Positions 1 to 6,272 of a stretch of DNA of 9,776 nucleotides are shown piece after piece. The DNA is from Terriglobales bacterium. GTDB taxonomy: Bacteria; Acidobacteriota; Terriglobia; Terriglobales; Acidobacteriaceae. The translations under genes were made by a program, and so were the position numbers. The stretch is taken from contig JAATFE010000133.1 in NCBI GenBank assembly GCA_015655365.1, positions 1 through 9,776 of the forward strand, given 5' to 3'. Within the stretch, counting starts at the first letter, position 1; every line of letters starts with the position of its first letter. The notes beneath the pieces are model-generated. The model did not search any database. It worked only from the letters and a program-made list of their open reading frames with translations, and had not been told where the DNA came from.

Positions 1-2461
1 CCACGGCCGGCAGATACTCCCACACTTCGTCCGCCGTAAAGCTGAGAATCGGCGCAACCAGCCGCACCAGCGCCTCGGTAATCTTCCACAGCACCGTCTG
101 TGCCGACCGGCGCTGCTGGCTGGTGGGCGCAAAGGTGTACATGCGGTCCTTGAGCACGTCCAGATAGAACGAGCTCAGATCGACGATGGCGAATTCGTTC
201 ACCGCGTGATAGATGCGGTGGAACTCGAAGGCCGAGTACCAGCCCATCACTCGCTCCGTCAGGTCCCGCGTCTTGGCCAGCATGTAGCGGTCCAGCGGCA
301 GAAGCTCCGCCTCGGGAACCCGGTCGCGCAGCGGCTCAAAGCCGTTCAGGTTGCCCAACAGAAAGCGGAAGGTGTTGCGCAGCTTGCGATAGATCTCGGC
401 GCAGCGCTTCATCAGGTTTTCGCTGGCCGCCATATCCTCGCGATAGTCGATCGATGCCACCCACAGGCGCACAATCTCGCCGCCCAACCGGTTGGCAATG
501 TCCACCGGGTCCACGCCGTTGCCGAGCGATTTGCTCATGGCGCGGCCCTGTTCATCCAGGGTCCAGCCCGCGGTCGAAACATGGGAGTAGGGAGCGTGTC
601 CGCGCAGCGCAACCGAGGTCAGCAGCGACGAGTGGAACCAGCCGCGATGCTGATCGCCGCCCTCGAGATAAAGAACCTCCGTCCCTTCGCCCTTCTGGAA
701 CGAGGTGTAGGCGGGATTCAACTCGGGATCGGACTCGGCCACGGCAAACCAGCTCGTGCCGGAGTCGAACCACACGTCCAGAATGTCGGTTTCCTTGCGA
801 AACTCCGTTCCGCCGCAATGTGCGCAAGCTGTTTCTGCCGCGAGCAGCTCCGCAGTCGGCGTCGTGTCCCACGCTTCGATGCCTTCCCGCTCGAACAGGT
901 CCACGATCTTGCGGTTCAGCGCCGGGTCCATGATCGGCTTGTTGCACTTCTCGCACATGAATACCGCGATGGGCACGCCCCAGATTCTCTGGCGGCTGAT
1001 GCACCAGTCGGGGCGCGTCGCGATCATGTTGGTGATGCGCTCCTTGCCCCATGCCGGGTCCCAGGTCACCTTGTCGATCTCTTCAATGGCCAACTGCCGG
1101 AAGGTCGTCTCCGAGCCGTCGCCGCGTTTCACCGGGGTTTCCATGCCGATGAACCACTGTTCGGTGGCGCGATAGATCACCGGCTTGTGGCAGCGCCAGC
1201 AATGCGGATAGGAGTGGTTCAAATCCTGCGATCCCAGCAGCGCGCCGGACTCTTCCAGCATGGCGATGATCACCGGGTTCGCGGCCCAGACCTTCAAGCC
1301 TTCGAAGGCAGGCGGAGTGGCGCGGTTCCAGGCGGCGGGGTTCACATGCACGTGCCCCGCGGCATCCACGCGGCAGGTGGGGTCCAGTCCGTAGCGCACG
1401 CCGGTATAGAAATCGTCCGCGCCATGAGCCGGGGCGGTATGCACCGCGCCGGTGCCGGTGTCGGCCGTGACATAGGTGGCCAGCACGCCCAAAATGCTGC
1501 GGTCCAGGAACGGATGCTGATAGGTGGTGTGTTCGAGCTGGCTGCCCTTGAAGCGGGCCAGTTCCTTTGTGGCGCTGAACTTGCACGCTTCCGCCGTTTG
1601 CTCGGCCAACTCGGCGGCAACGATATAAATTGCCGTCTGCGGGCAGCAGGGATCGCCGCTGGTCGCTTCCAGCGCCACGTACTCGAAATCGGGATGGAAG
1701 GCCACCGCCAGCGATGCGGGCAGCGTCCAGGGCGTGGTGGTCCAAATGATGGTGTAGACCTCTCGGCCTGCCAACTCGGCGGCAATCGTCGCCGGGTCCG
1801 AAGTCAGCTTGTAGCGCACATAAACCGAGGGGCTGGTGTGCATGTCGTACTCCACCTCGGCCTCGGCCAGGGCGGTACGGTCGTGGATGCACCAGTAAAC
1901 CGGCTTCAGGCCGCGATAAACGAAGCCTTTTTCCAGAAAGCCATAGAATGCCTCCAAGATATGGGCTTCGTAATCGCGGGCCATGGTCTTGTAGGGCTTG
2001 TTCCAGCGGCCAAAGCAGCCGATGCGCTCAAACTGCGAGGTTTGCAGGTCCACATACTTTTGCGCATAGGCCCTGCAGGCATCCAGCACCGCCGGAACCG
2101 GCATTTCCAGCTTTTTGCGGCCCAGATGCTCGTCCACCTTGATCTCGATGGGCAGGCCGTGGCAGTCGAAGCCGGGCACATAGGGAGCGTCGAAGCCCGC
2201 CATGGTCTTGGACTTGACCACAAAATCCTTCAGCCCCTTGTTCAGCGCGTGGCCCAGGTGAATGGGGCCGTTGGCATAGGGCGGGCCGTCGTGCAGCAGA
2301 TAGGTGGGGCGGCCCTGGCCGGCCTTGCGCAGCTCTTCGTAAAGGCGCATCGAGGCCCAGCGGGCCAGCCGAAGAGGCTCATTCTGGGGCAGGTTCGCCT
2401 TCATCGGAAATTCTGTATAAGGCAAAGTTAGAGTCGCCTTCAACTCCGGCGCTGAGGACAT
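1..2461 (-). CDS. ileS: Isoleucyl-tRNA synthetase (N-terminal 820 codons; C-terminus off the left edge)
   Basis: Class I aminoacyl-tRNA synthetase that charges tRNA-Ile with isoleucine in the cytoplasm and hydrolyses mischarged Val-tRNA. The minus frame is open from the ATG at 2461-2459 to the window edge. Visible in order: the N-terminal TLTLPYTEFPMKANL segment typical of IleS; the class I signature HLGH at residues 68-71 (PYANGPIHLGH); the CP1 editing domain with WTTTPWTLP and DTGTGAVHTAPAHG; a zinc-knuckle pair CEKC and CAHC as in Thermus-type enzymes; LDVWFDSG; and the second signature as AMSKS at residues 641-645, in place of KMSKS. The anticodon-binding domain has begun, and the missing part is probably about 100-130 residues including any C-terminal zinc site. 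The start is supported by alignment to the family N-terminus and by a good ribosome binding site. It is divergent from tonB. The identity is very secure. Confidence 0.97.
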   Translation of the reverse strand, partial: MSSAPELKATLTLPYTEFPMKANLPQNEPLRLARWASMRLYEELRKAGQGRPTYLLHDGPPYANGPIHLGHALNKGLKDFVVKSKTMAGFDAPYVPGFDCHGLPIEIKVDEHLGRKKLEMPVPAVLDACRAYAQKYVDLQTSQFERIGCFGRWNKPYKTMARDYEAHILEAFYGFLEKGFVYRGLKPVYWCIHDRTALAEAEVEYDMHTSPSVYVRYKLTSDPATIAAELAGREVYTIIWTTTPWTLPASLAVAFHPDFEYVALEATSGDPCCPQTAIYIVAAELAEQTAEACKFSATKELARFKGSQLEHTTYQHPFLDRSILGVLATYVTADTGTGAVHTAPAHGADDFYTGVRYGLDPTCRVDAAGHVHVNPAAWNRATPPAFEGLKVWAANPVIIAMLEESGALLGSQDLNHSYPHCWRCHKPVIYRATEQWFIGMETPVKRGDGSETTFRQLAIEEIDKVTWDPAWGKERITNMIATRPDWCISRQRIWGVPIAVFMCEKCNKPIMDPALNRKIVDLFEREGIEAWDTTPTAELLAAETACAHCGGTEFRKETDILDVWFDSGTSWFAVAESDPELNPAYTSFQKGEGTEVLYLEGGDQHRGWFHSSLLTSVALRGHAPYSHVSTAGWTLDEQGRAMSKSLGNGVDPVDIANRLGGEIVRLWVASIDYREDMAASENLMKRCAEIYRKLRNTFRFLLGNLNGFEPLRDRVPEAELLPLDRYMLAKTRDLTERVMGWYSAFEFHRIYHAVNEFAIVDLSSFYLDVLKDRMYTFAPTSQQRRSAQTVLWKITEALVRLVAPILSFTADEVWEYLPAV

Positions 2462-2466
2462 TTTCA

Positions 2467-2472
2467 CTCCCT
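2467..2472 (-). promoter_or_regulatory. Ribosome binding site of ileS
   Basis: On the minus strand AGGGAG lies five bases before the ATG at 2461, a good Shine-Dalgarno match that fixes the ileS start. No T-box leader structure is visible upstream of it. Confidence 0.6.
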
Positions 2473-2620
2473 GGGATGGTTCGAACTTGTTCATTTTCTA
2501 GTGTAAATGGCGAGAGAAAGTTTTTTTGAGGTAACTACAACGCGCTCTAGTCGTCTATTGTGTATGGGAACCCCGATCACGGCCGATCGCGACTACCAGA
2601 AACGCGAGCCTCTCGCTTCC

Positions 2621-2650
2621 GAGACAAGTGCGGGTGAAGTCGAGCATAAT
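2621..2650 (+). promoter_or_regulatory. Possible promoter of the tonB gene
   Basis: GAGACA (four of six matches to the sigma-70 -35 box) at 2621-2626 and CATAAT (five of six matches to the -10 box) at 2645-2650 are separated by 18 bases. Transcription would begin near 2657, leaving a leader of about 60 bases before the ATG at 2720. If real, it argues against the upstream in-frame starts at 2507, 2564 and 2657. This is pattern matching only. Confidence 0.3.
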
Positions 2651-2719
2651 AAAGCGATGGGTCGCGATGTGGGAAACCTTCCATCCGGGCAATTTCAAAG
2701 CGAAGATTCTGCAGCAACT

Positions 2720-3739
2720 ATGGCAAACGAGCAACTGACAGCAACAGATACGGAATCCCAAGCTGCCGCGGCCAATGCGGCTGGCAGCGTCCTCGAACCC
2801 ATGTTCATTTTTCCGGTTGAGGAAAAGCCCATTTGGTCCGTACTTTACGAGACCGTGCACGACGTTTTCTTTCCGCCCAAGCTGCCTCCTCTGGAACTGA
2901 CTTCGAAGCCCATCCCGGTTCCTGACCGGATGGCGGTCAAGCCCAATCCCTGGGCCATCGGCATCTCCGCTACGGTGAACATTGCCCTTTTGGTGGCCTT
3001 GCTCGTCTTCGGCGTCAGGAAGATCATCGATACGGTCAACGCGCAGAAGCTGAACTCCACCCAGATCGACGTCGGGATATGGCAGCCCAAGGCCAACAAG
3101 GCCGACAGCGCCAACGGCGGCGGCGGTGGTGGCGGCGATCACAGCCTCGTGGACCCCATGAAGGGCAAGCTGCCCAAGATCCAGAAGAACCCCATCGTTC
3201 CTCCCCAGGTGCAGGCTATCGATCACCCTCTGCTCCCCATGCAGGCGGCCATCGATGTGCAGAAGAACATCACCCTGCCTGACAATCCGATGCTGCCGAA
3301 TATCGGCGTTACCCGCTCAACCAACGTCACTCTCGCCTCCAACGGCTCCGGCTCTGGCGGCGGCATGGGCTCCGGTTCGGGTGGCGGTCTGGGTTCAGGT
3401 CAAGGGAATGGGTATGGACCGGGCAAAGGCGGCGGCGCCGGCGGCGGGCTCTATCACGTGGGCGGCGGTGTTTCCAATCCTGTAGCCCTGAACAGTGTCG
3501 AGGCGGAGTTCTCCGATGAAGCCCGTCGCGCCAAGTACCAGGGCGTCTGCCTGATCTCGCTGATCGTGGACGCGCAAGGTAATCCTCAGAACCCGCGGGT
3601 CATCCGCACCCTGGGCATGGGCCTGGATGAAAAAGCTCTCGAAGCGGTTCGCAAATACAAGTTCAAGCCGGCCATGAAGGACGGCAAAACTCCGGTCCCC
3701 GTGATGATTACCGTCGAGGTCAACTTCCGGCTGTATTAA
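2720..3739 (+). CDS. TonB-family energy transducer with glycine-rich linker
   Basis: Inner-membrane anchored protein that would transmit proton-motive energy from an ExbBD-type motor to outer-membrane TonB-dependent receptors. Counted from the ATG at 2720 it has 339 residues: a cytoplasmic region of about 75 residues (with VEEKPIWSVLYETVHDVFFPPKLPPLEL); one membrane helix at about 78-98 (IGISATVNIALLVALLVFG); a periplasmic linker with Gly-rich stretches at about 132-139 and 218-255; and a C-terminal TonB domain at about 256-339 (SVEAEFSDEARRAKYQGVCL to VMITVEVNFRLY). Typical TonB linkers are Pro/Lys-rich, so the glycine-rich one is notable. The frame stays open upstream to an ATG at 2507, which would add 71 residues. 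That stretch has AT-rich, rare-codon character, no ribosome binding site and a possible promoter, so I prefer 2720, although no strong Shine-Dalgarno precedes it either. exbB/exbD are not in the window. The family is secure, the start is not. Confidence 0.88.
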   Translation: MANEQLTATDTESQAAAANAAGSVLEPMFIFPVEEKPIWSVLYETVHDVFFPPKLPPLELTSKPIPVPDRMAVKPNPWAIGISATVNIALLVALLVFGVRKIIDTVNAQKLNSTQIDVGIWQPKANKADSANGGGGGGGDHSLVDPMKGKLPKIQKNPIVPPQVQAIDHPLLPMQAAIDVQKNITLPDNPMLPNIGVTRSTNVTLASNGSGSGGGMGSGSGGGLGSGQGNGYGPGKGGGAGGGLYHVGGGVSNPVALNSVEAEFSDEARRAKYQGVCLISLIVDAQGNPQNPRVIRTLGMGLDEKALEAVRKYKFKPAMKDGKTPVPVMITVEVNFRLY

Positions 3740-3754
3740 AGACTGAACAAGAAC

Positions 3755-3800
3755 CAAAACAGAAGGGCGGAGCGCCAATGCGCTCCGCCCTTCTGTTTTG
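3755..3800. terminator. Bidirectional intrinsic terminator between tonB and tRNA-Arg
   Basis: A perfect 21-bp inverted repeat: 3755-3775 pairs with 3780-3800 around a CAAT loop. The core is GC-rich (GAAGGGCGGAGCGC) and the outer ends are AAAA on the left and TTTT on the right, so each strand presents a strong hairpin ending in a U-run. It starts 15 bases after the tonB stop and lies downstream of the convergent tRNA gene, so it can serve both. From 3801 to 3913 I see no gene or further structure. Confidence 0.85.
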
Positions 3801-3913
3801 CGCGCGTGCTTTGAGCCACAATCCCGCCAATGCGGAATTCAAGCCATAGCGGCTGAGCAAGCGCAGTTTCACCGCGCCCAAAATACTTTGAATTGGAAGG
3901 GAAGAAGAAGGAA

Positions 3914-3990
3914 TGGTGCGCCCGGAGAGATTCGAACTCCCGACCCTTTGGTTCGTAGCCAAATACTCTATCCAGCTGAGCTACGGGCGC
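3914..3990 (-). tRNA. tRNA-Arg (anticodon ACG)
   Basis: A complete cloverleaf reads on the minus strand: acceptor stem GCGCCCG/CGGGCGC, D arm GCTC-AGCTGGATA-GAGT, anticodon stem TTTGG/CCAAA with loop CTACGAA (anticodon ACG, normally edited to ICG, reading CGU/CGC/CGA), variable loop GGGTC, T arm GGGAG-TTCGAAT-CTCTC, and discriminator A. The 3' CCA is encoded (3914-3916), giving 77 nt. TadA-type deamination of A34 is expected from knowledge of the family. Confidence 0.97.
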
Positions 3991-4026
3991 ACACAATTGG
4001 TCCAACTCACTCAGGACCAAAGACAG

Positions 4027-4053
4027 ATTATCAGGGATTGAATCGCGATGCAA
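4027..4053 (-). promoter_or_regulatory. Possible promoter for tRNA-Arg
   Basis: On the minus strand TTGCAT (4053-4048) is followed after 15 bases by GATAAT (4032-4027, five of six matches to the -10 box), about 36 bases before the tRNA 5' end. The spacer is short, so this is tentative. A 7-bp inverted repeat (TTGGTCC/GGACCAA, 3997-4003 with 4014-4020) lies in the leader just before the mature tRNA. Confidence 0.3.
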
Positions 4054-4061
4054 TTCCTGAG

Positions 4062-4325
4062 TTAGATTGCAGGTGCCGGTTCCGCGGGAAGTGGCGCCTC
4101 AAACAGCGGCATCTGCTCCACAATCTCCAGTCCAGCCTGGCGAACCAGCCCGGAAACGGTAGCCGCGTTGAGCCGCGTGGCGTCGTATTCCACGCGCAAC
4201 GTGCGCGTTTCGGAATTGAAACGCAGGCCGCGAATTCCGTAGACGTCCCGCGTGCTGGCCAGCGCAAAAATTACCGGCTCACTGGGCGGCGTGGCATAGC
4301 GAAAAAGAATCTCCACCGTGGTCAT
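4062..4325 (-). CDS. Small protein with a probable ferredoxin/HMA-like fold lacking metal-binding cysteines
   Basis: An 87-residue protein of unknown function, starting at the ATG at 4325 (MTTVEILFRYATPPSEP...). The pattern of hydrophobic runs suggests beta-alpha-beta-beta-alpha-beta: strand 3-9, helix 14-29, strand 31-37, strand 42-49, helix 53-65, strand 67-72. That is the order of heavy-metal-associated (HMA) domains. The Cys-x2-Cys copper site is absent; the protein has no cysteine and no histidine at all. A proline/alanine-rich tail (PLFEAPLPAEPAPAI) follows. It has no signal peptide and is probably cytoplasmic. It begins 23 bases after the stop of the TlpA-like lipoprotein gene and is probably co-transcribed with it. 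No clear Shine-Dalgarno is visible. The frame is open further upstream to 4457, but that part overlaps the lipoprotein gene and does not look coding. The fold assignment is inference. Confidence 0.7.
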   Translation of the reverse strand: MTTVEILFRYATPPSEPVIFALASTRDVYGIRGLRFNSETRTLRVEYDATRLNAATVSGLVRQAGLEIVEQMPLFEAPLPAEPAPAI

Positions 4326-4348
4326 ACGGGAATGATAGCAAGCTTCAG

Positions 4349-4840
4349 CTACAGGTTCTTCAAGAACTCGCGAATCTCGGGGCTCGACCAGTCCTGCGCG
4401 CCGATGAACTTGCGCCGGATAATCCCTTTGCGGTCGATCACGTAAGTTTCCGGCCACATGTCGGTGTGGAAGAGCTTGGCGGCGGTCTCGCCGGGGTCGC
4501 GTACCGTGGTCAGATCCACATGGCGGCGAACCAAAAAGCGGCTATAGGCGTCGGGGTCCTCGTCGACGCTGACCGCCAGAATGGCCAGGTTGGGTTGGTC
4601 GTGGTGCAGTTGCAGCAGCGAGGGCAATTCCACGATGCACGGTCCGCACCAGGTGGCCCAAAAGTTGACCAGCACCACCTGGCCCCGGTAGCTGGCCAAA
4701 TGAACGGATGTAGTTCCGTCGGCGACGGTGAAGTCGGGCGCGGGCTTGCCGGTTTGGGCCGGATGCGCGCCGCGGTTGCAGCCGGACGCGAGGGCCAGCG
4801 GCAACAGCAGAATCGAGGCGAGAAAGCGAGGGGATCGCAC
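4349..4840 (-). CDS. TlpA/ResA-like thioredoxin-fold lipoprotein
   Basis: Membrane-anchored extracytoplasmic thiol-disulfide oxidoreductase of the TlpA/ResA/DsbE type, likely a reductant in cytochrome c maturation or for other exported cysteines; the exact partner is unknown. From a GTG start at 4840 it has 163 residues: a signal peptide (RSPRF then SILLLPLALA) with lipobox ASGC, the acylated cysteine being Cys21; the redoxin fold beginning GKPAPDFTVADG; the active site WCGPC with Cys65 and Cys68; and the cis-proline region WPETYVIDRKG. The frame is open upstream to 5851, but that extension is antisense to the glycosyltransferase and gives no plausible protein, so the GTG before the signal peptide is preferred. 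AAGGA ends only one base before the GTG, and a TATTAT box sits seven bases upstream, so translation may be leaderless. It leads a two-gene unit with the 87-residue protein. Confidence 0.9.
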   Translation of the reverse strand: MRSPRFLASILLLPLALASGCNRGAHPAQTGKPAPDFTVADGTTSVHLASYRGQVVLVNFWATWCGPCIVELPSLLQLHHDQPNLAILAVSVDEDPDAYSRFLVRRHVDLTTVRDPGETAAKLFHTDMWPETYVIDRKGIIRRKFIGAQDWSSPEIREFLKNL

Positions 4841-4845
4841 GTCCT

Positions 4846-4852
4846 TATAATA
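4846..4852. promoter_or_regulatory. Overlapping divergent -10 boxes (glycosyltransferase and TlpA-like gene)
   Basis: On the plus strand 4846-4851 is a perfect TATAAT, which would start transcription near 4858, about 30 bases before the glycosyltransferase ATG. On the minus strand 4852-4847 reads TATTAT, which would start transcription at about the GTG of the TlpA-like gene. No good -35 box is seen for either. The boxes lie in the 48-bp gap between the two divergent genes. Confidence 0.45.
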
Positions 4853-4888
4853 CTTAGCGAAAGGGCCCGGACGAAAGGGTGAGGCGCA

Positions 4889-6070
4889 ATGGGGAAAGAC
4901 ACACCACAAGAAAGCGGAGCGACGGGGGCGGGGCAGTGGACGCCCGTGCTCGGACTTTCCGATGAGCCGGGCGAGCGCATTGCGTTTCCAGTCGCTGCGG
5001 GAACGGTCTTCGATCAACCGGAACCGGAAGAGTTGTTGGAGCTTACGGTCATCGTTCCGGCGCGCAACGAGGAAGAGTGCCTGGCCGCGTGCCTTGAGTC
5101 TCTGACGAGCCAGTCCGAGGAGATCTTCGAGCTTGGCCGCGACTGGGAACTGATCGTGGTCGACGACCACTCCTCCGACCGCACCGCCGAAATTGCGCGC
5201 GGCTTTGCCGGGGTCACGGTGATCGAGGCCGCCAAACTGGAGCCGGGCTGGACCGGTAAAACCAATGCTATCTGGACGGCGGCCCGTCGTGCGCGCGGCC
5301 GATGGCTGCTGTTTACCGACGCCGACACCGTCCACGAGCCGGGCGACATGCGCCGCGCCATCCACGAGGCCACCCGCCACAAGGTCGGTGTGCTCAGCTA
5401 TTCGCCGCGCCAGTTGGTCGCCGGGCTGGCGCAGCGATCCCTCATGCCTCTGGTCTTTTGCGAACTGGCGCTCGCCTATCCGCCGGCCAAGGTCTCCGAC
5501 CCCAATACGCGCATCGCCGCTGCCAATGGCCAATTCCTCCTGGTCGAGCGCGAGGCCTATCGTCGTCTCGGCGGCCACGTGAGCGTCGCAGACAAGGTGC
5601 TGGAGGACGTGGAGCTTGCCTTCCTTGCCAAGCGGCGCAAGCTTGGCCTGCGTTTCCGCTACGCCGACGATGCGGTTGCCACGCGCATGTACCGCTCCAC
5701 CGCTTCCATGGTCGAGGGTTGGACCAAGAATCTCGCTCTCCTGTTCGATAACACGCTGGCCCTGGCCCTGTGGCGGGCGCTGGATTTTGCTCTGCTGGTT
5801 GGGCTTCCAATCCTTTCGGTCGTGCTCTGGAACGCCCATTTTGGCGCTCACGCTCTGGCCTGGCTCGGTGCCGGATGGGTGTTGGGCCTTCTCTGGGTAC
5901 GCACCCTCTTCCGGTTCTACGCGCGCGTAGCCAAGTCCAATTTTCCGTTTGTGGAGTGCGCTCTGGCGCCGCTCGCCCTGCCGCTATTCGTTCTTCTTCT
6001 CTACCGCAGTTGGTTCCAGCACCGGATGCTCAAGCAGGTAAGCTGGAAGGGCCGCAGCTATCGGAGCTGA
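4889..6070 (+). CDS. Family 2 glycosyltransferase with C-terminal membrane segments (HpnB/CrtQ-like)
   Basis: Inverting GT-A glycosyltransferase that would transfer a sugar from a nucleotide-sugar to a lipid or carotenoid/hopanoid-type acceptor at the cytoplasmic face of the membrane; donor and acceptor cannot be read from the sequence. Of 393 residues, the first 50 or so are a polar extension. The GT2 domain follows: VIVPARNEE (54-62), VVDDHSSDRT (90-99), the metal-binding DAD at 144-146, a possible catalytic-base ED at 229-230, and EGWTKN near 266-271. Three hydrophobic stretches near 286-315, 321-337 and 357-372 are probably membrane segments. The layout resembles hopene-associated HpnB and carotenoid CrtQ glycosyltransferases, but it lacks their usual N-terminal membrane helix, and no hopanoid or carotenoid gene is in the window. 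The ATG is preceded by GGTGAGG. It is transcribed alone, divergent from the thioredoxin lipoprotein. Confidence 0.9.
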   Translation: MGKDTPQESGATGAGQWTPVLGLSDEPGERIAFPVAAGTVFDQPEPEELLELTVIVPARNEEECLAACLESLTSQSEEIFELGRDWELIVVDDHSSDRTAEIARGFAGVTVIEAAKLEPGWTGKTNAIWTAARRARGRWLLFTDADTVHEPGDMRRAIHEATRHKVGVLSYSPRQLVAGLAQRSLMPLVFCELALAYPPAKVSDPNTRIAAANGQFLLVEREAYRRLGGHVSVADKVLEDVELAFLAKRRKLGLRFRYADDAVATRMYRSTASMVEGWTKNLALLFDNTLALALWRALDFALLVGLPILSVVLWNAHFGAHALAWLGAGWVLGLLWVRTLFRFYARVAKSNFPFVECALAPLALPLFVLLLYRSWFQHRMLKQVSWKGRSYRS

Positions 6071-6087
6071 AAAGGCAGTTTTCAGCT
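6065..6087 (+). terminator. Hairpin overlapping the glycosyltransferase stop codon
   Basis: AGCTGAAAA (6065-6073) and TTTTCAGCT (6079-6087) form a perfect 9-bp stem with loop GGCAG, enclosing the TGA stop. There is no U-run after it, so it may be an RNA 3'-end structure rather than a classical terminator. Alternatively it arises from the neighbouring AGCTTCTAGC repeat. Confidence 0.35.
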
Positions 6088-6107
6088 TCTAGCCGCTAGC
6101 TTCTAGC
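6084..6107 (+). repeat. Two copies of AGCTTCTAGC, 14-bp period
   Basis: The ten bases AGCTTCTAGC occur at 6084-6093 and again at 6098-6107, with the small palindrome CTAGC-C-GCTAG between and overlapping them (6089-6099). They lie directly before the GGGTGCCCCA hairpin element and look like part of a non-coding repeat cluster. Confidence 0.6.
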
Positions 6108-6113
6108 TGATCT

Positions 6114-6146
6114 GGGTGCCCCAGGTCTCGCTTTTGAGACCTGGGA
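6114..6146 (+). repeat. Hairpin repeat element, copy 1 (GGGTGCCCCA type)
   Basis: GGGTGCCCCA (6114-6123) leads into a perfect 10-bp stem, CCCAGGTCTC (6120-6129) with GAGACCTGGG (6136-6145), around loop GCTTTT. It shares the ten-base head and the CCCA...TGGGA stem base with the hairpin at 8789-8830, while the inner stem sequence differs. No U-run follows, so termination is uncertain. From 6147 to 6260, ahead of the pterin genes, I see no gene, riboswitch or clear promoter. Confidence 0.65.
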
Positions 6147-6261
6147 AAGCACGAACTCAAGGCACAAGATCGTCCGGTCAAAAGAGCACAAGCGAGCGGC
6201 TGGAAGCTGTCTCACCCGCACCCCATGAAGCCTTTGCACCCGCAACCGCATCTTCTCAAGT

Positions 6262-6266
6262 GAGGA
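6262..6266 (+). promoter_or_regulatory. Ribosome binding site of the first PTPS-family gene
   Basis: GAGGA ends six bases before the ATG at 6273 and supports that start. Confidence 0.6.
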
Positions 6267-6272
6267 ACCAGA

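Noticed and set aside
206..2431. A 741-codon plus-strand open frame
   Set aside because: It is antisense to ileS, whose minus frame carries every expected synthetase motif. The plus translation is His/Ala/Gly/Arg-rich with no recognisable domain, as expected for the complement of high-GC coding DNA.
2462..2719. A possible T-box or other leader for ileS
   Set aside because: No T-box core motif or specifier-type structure is visible on the minus strand in this gap.
3798..4445. A plus-strand frame of 215 codons over the tRNA and the small minus-strand gene
   Set aside because: It reads through a tRNA gene on the opposite strand and the complement of two minus-strand genes, and has no recognisable domain.
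4841..5851. The 336-codon upstream extension of the TlpA-like frame
   Set aside because: It is antisense to the glycosyltransferase gene, shows no domain, and would place a signal peptide in the middle of a protein.
6147..6272. A preQ1 or other riboswitch ahead of the PTPS genes
   Set aside because: I see no compact hairpin plus A-rich tail with a Shine-Dalgarno pairing as in preQ1 riboswitches, and the enzymes' motifs point away from queuosine.
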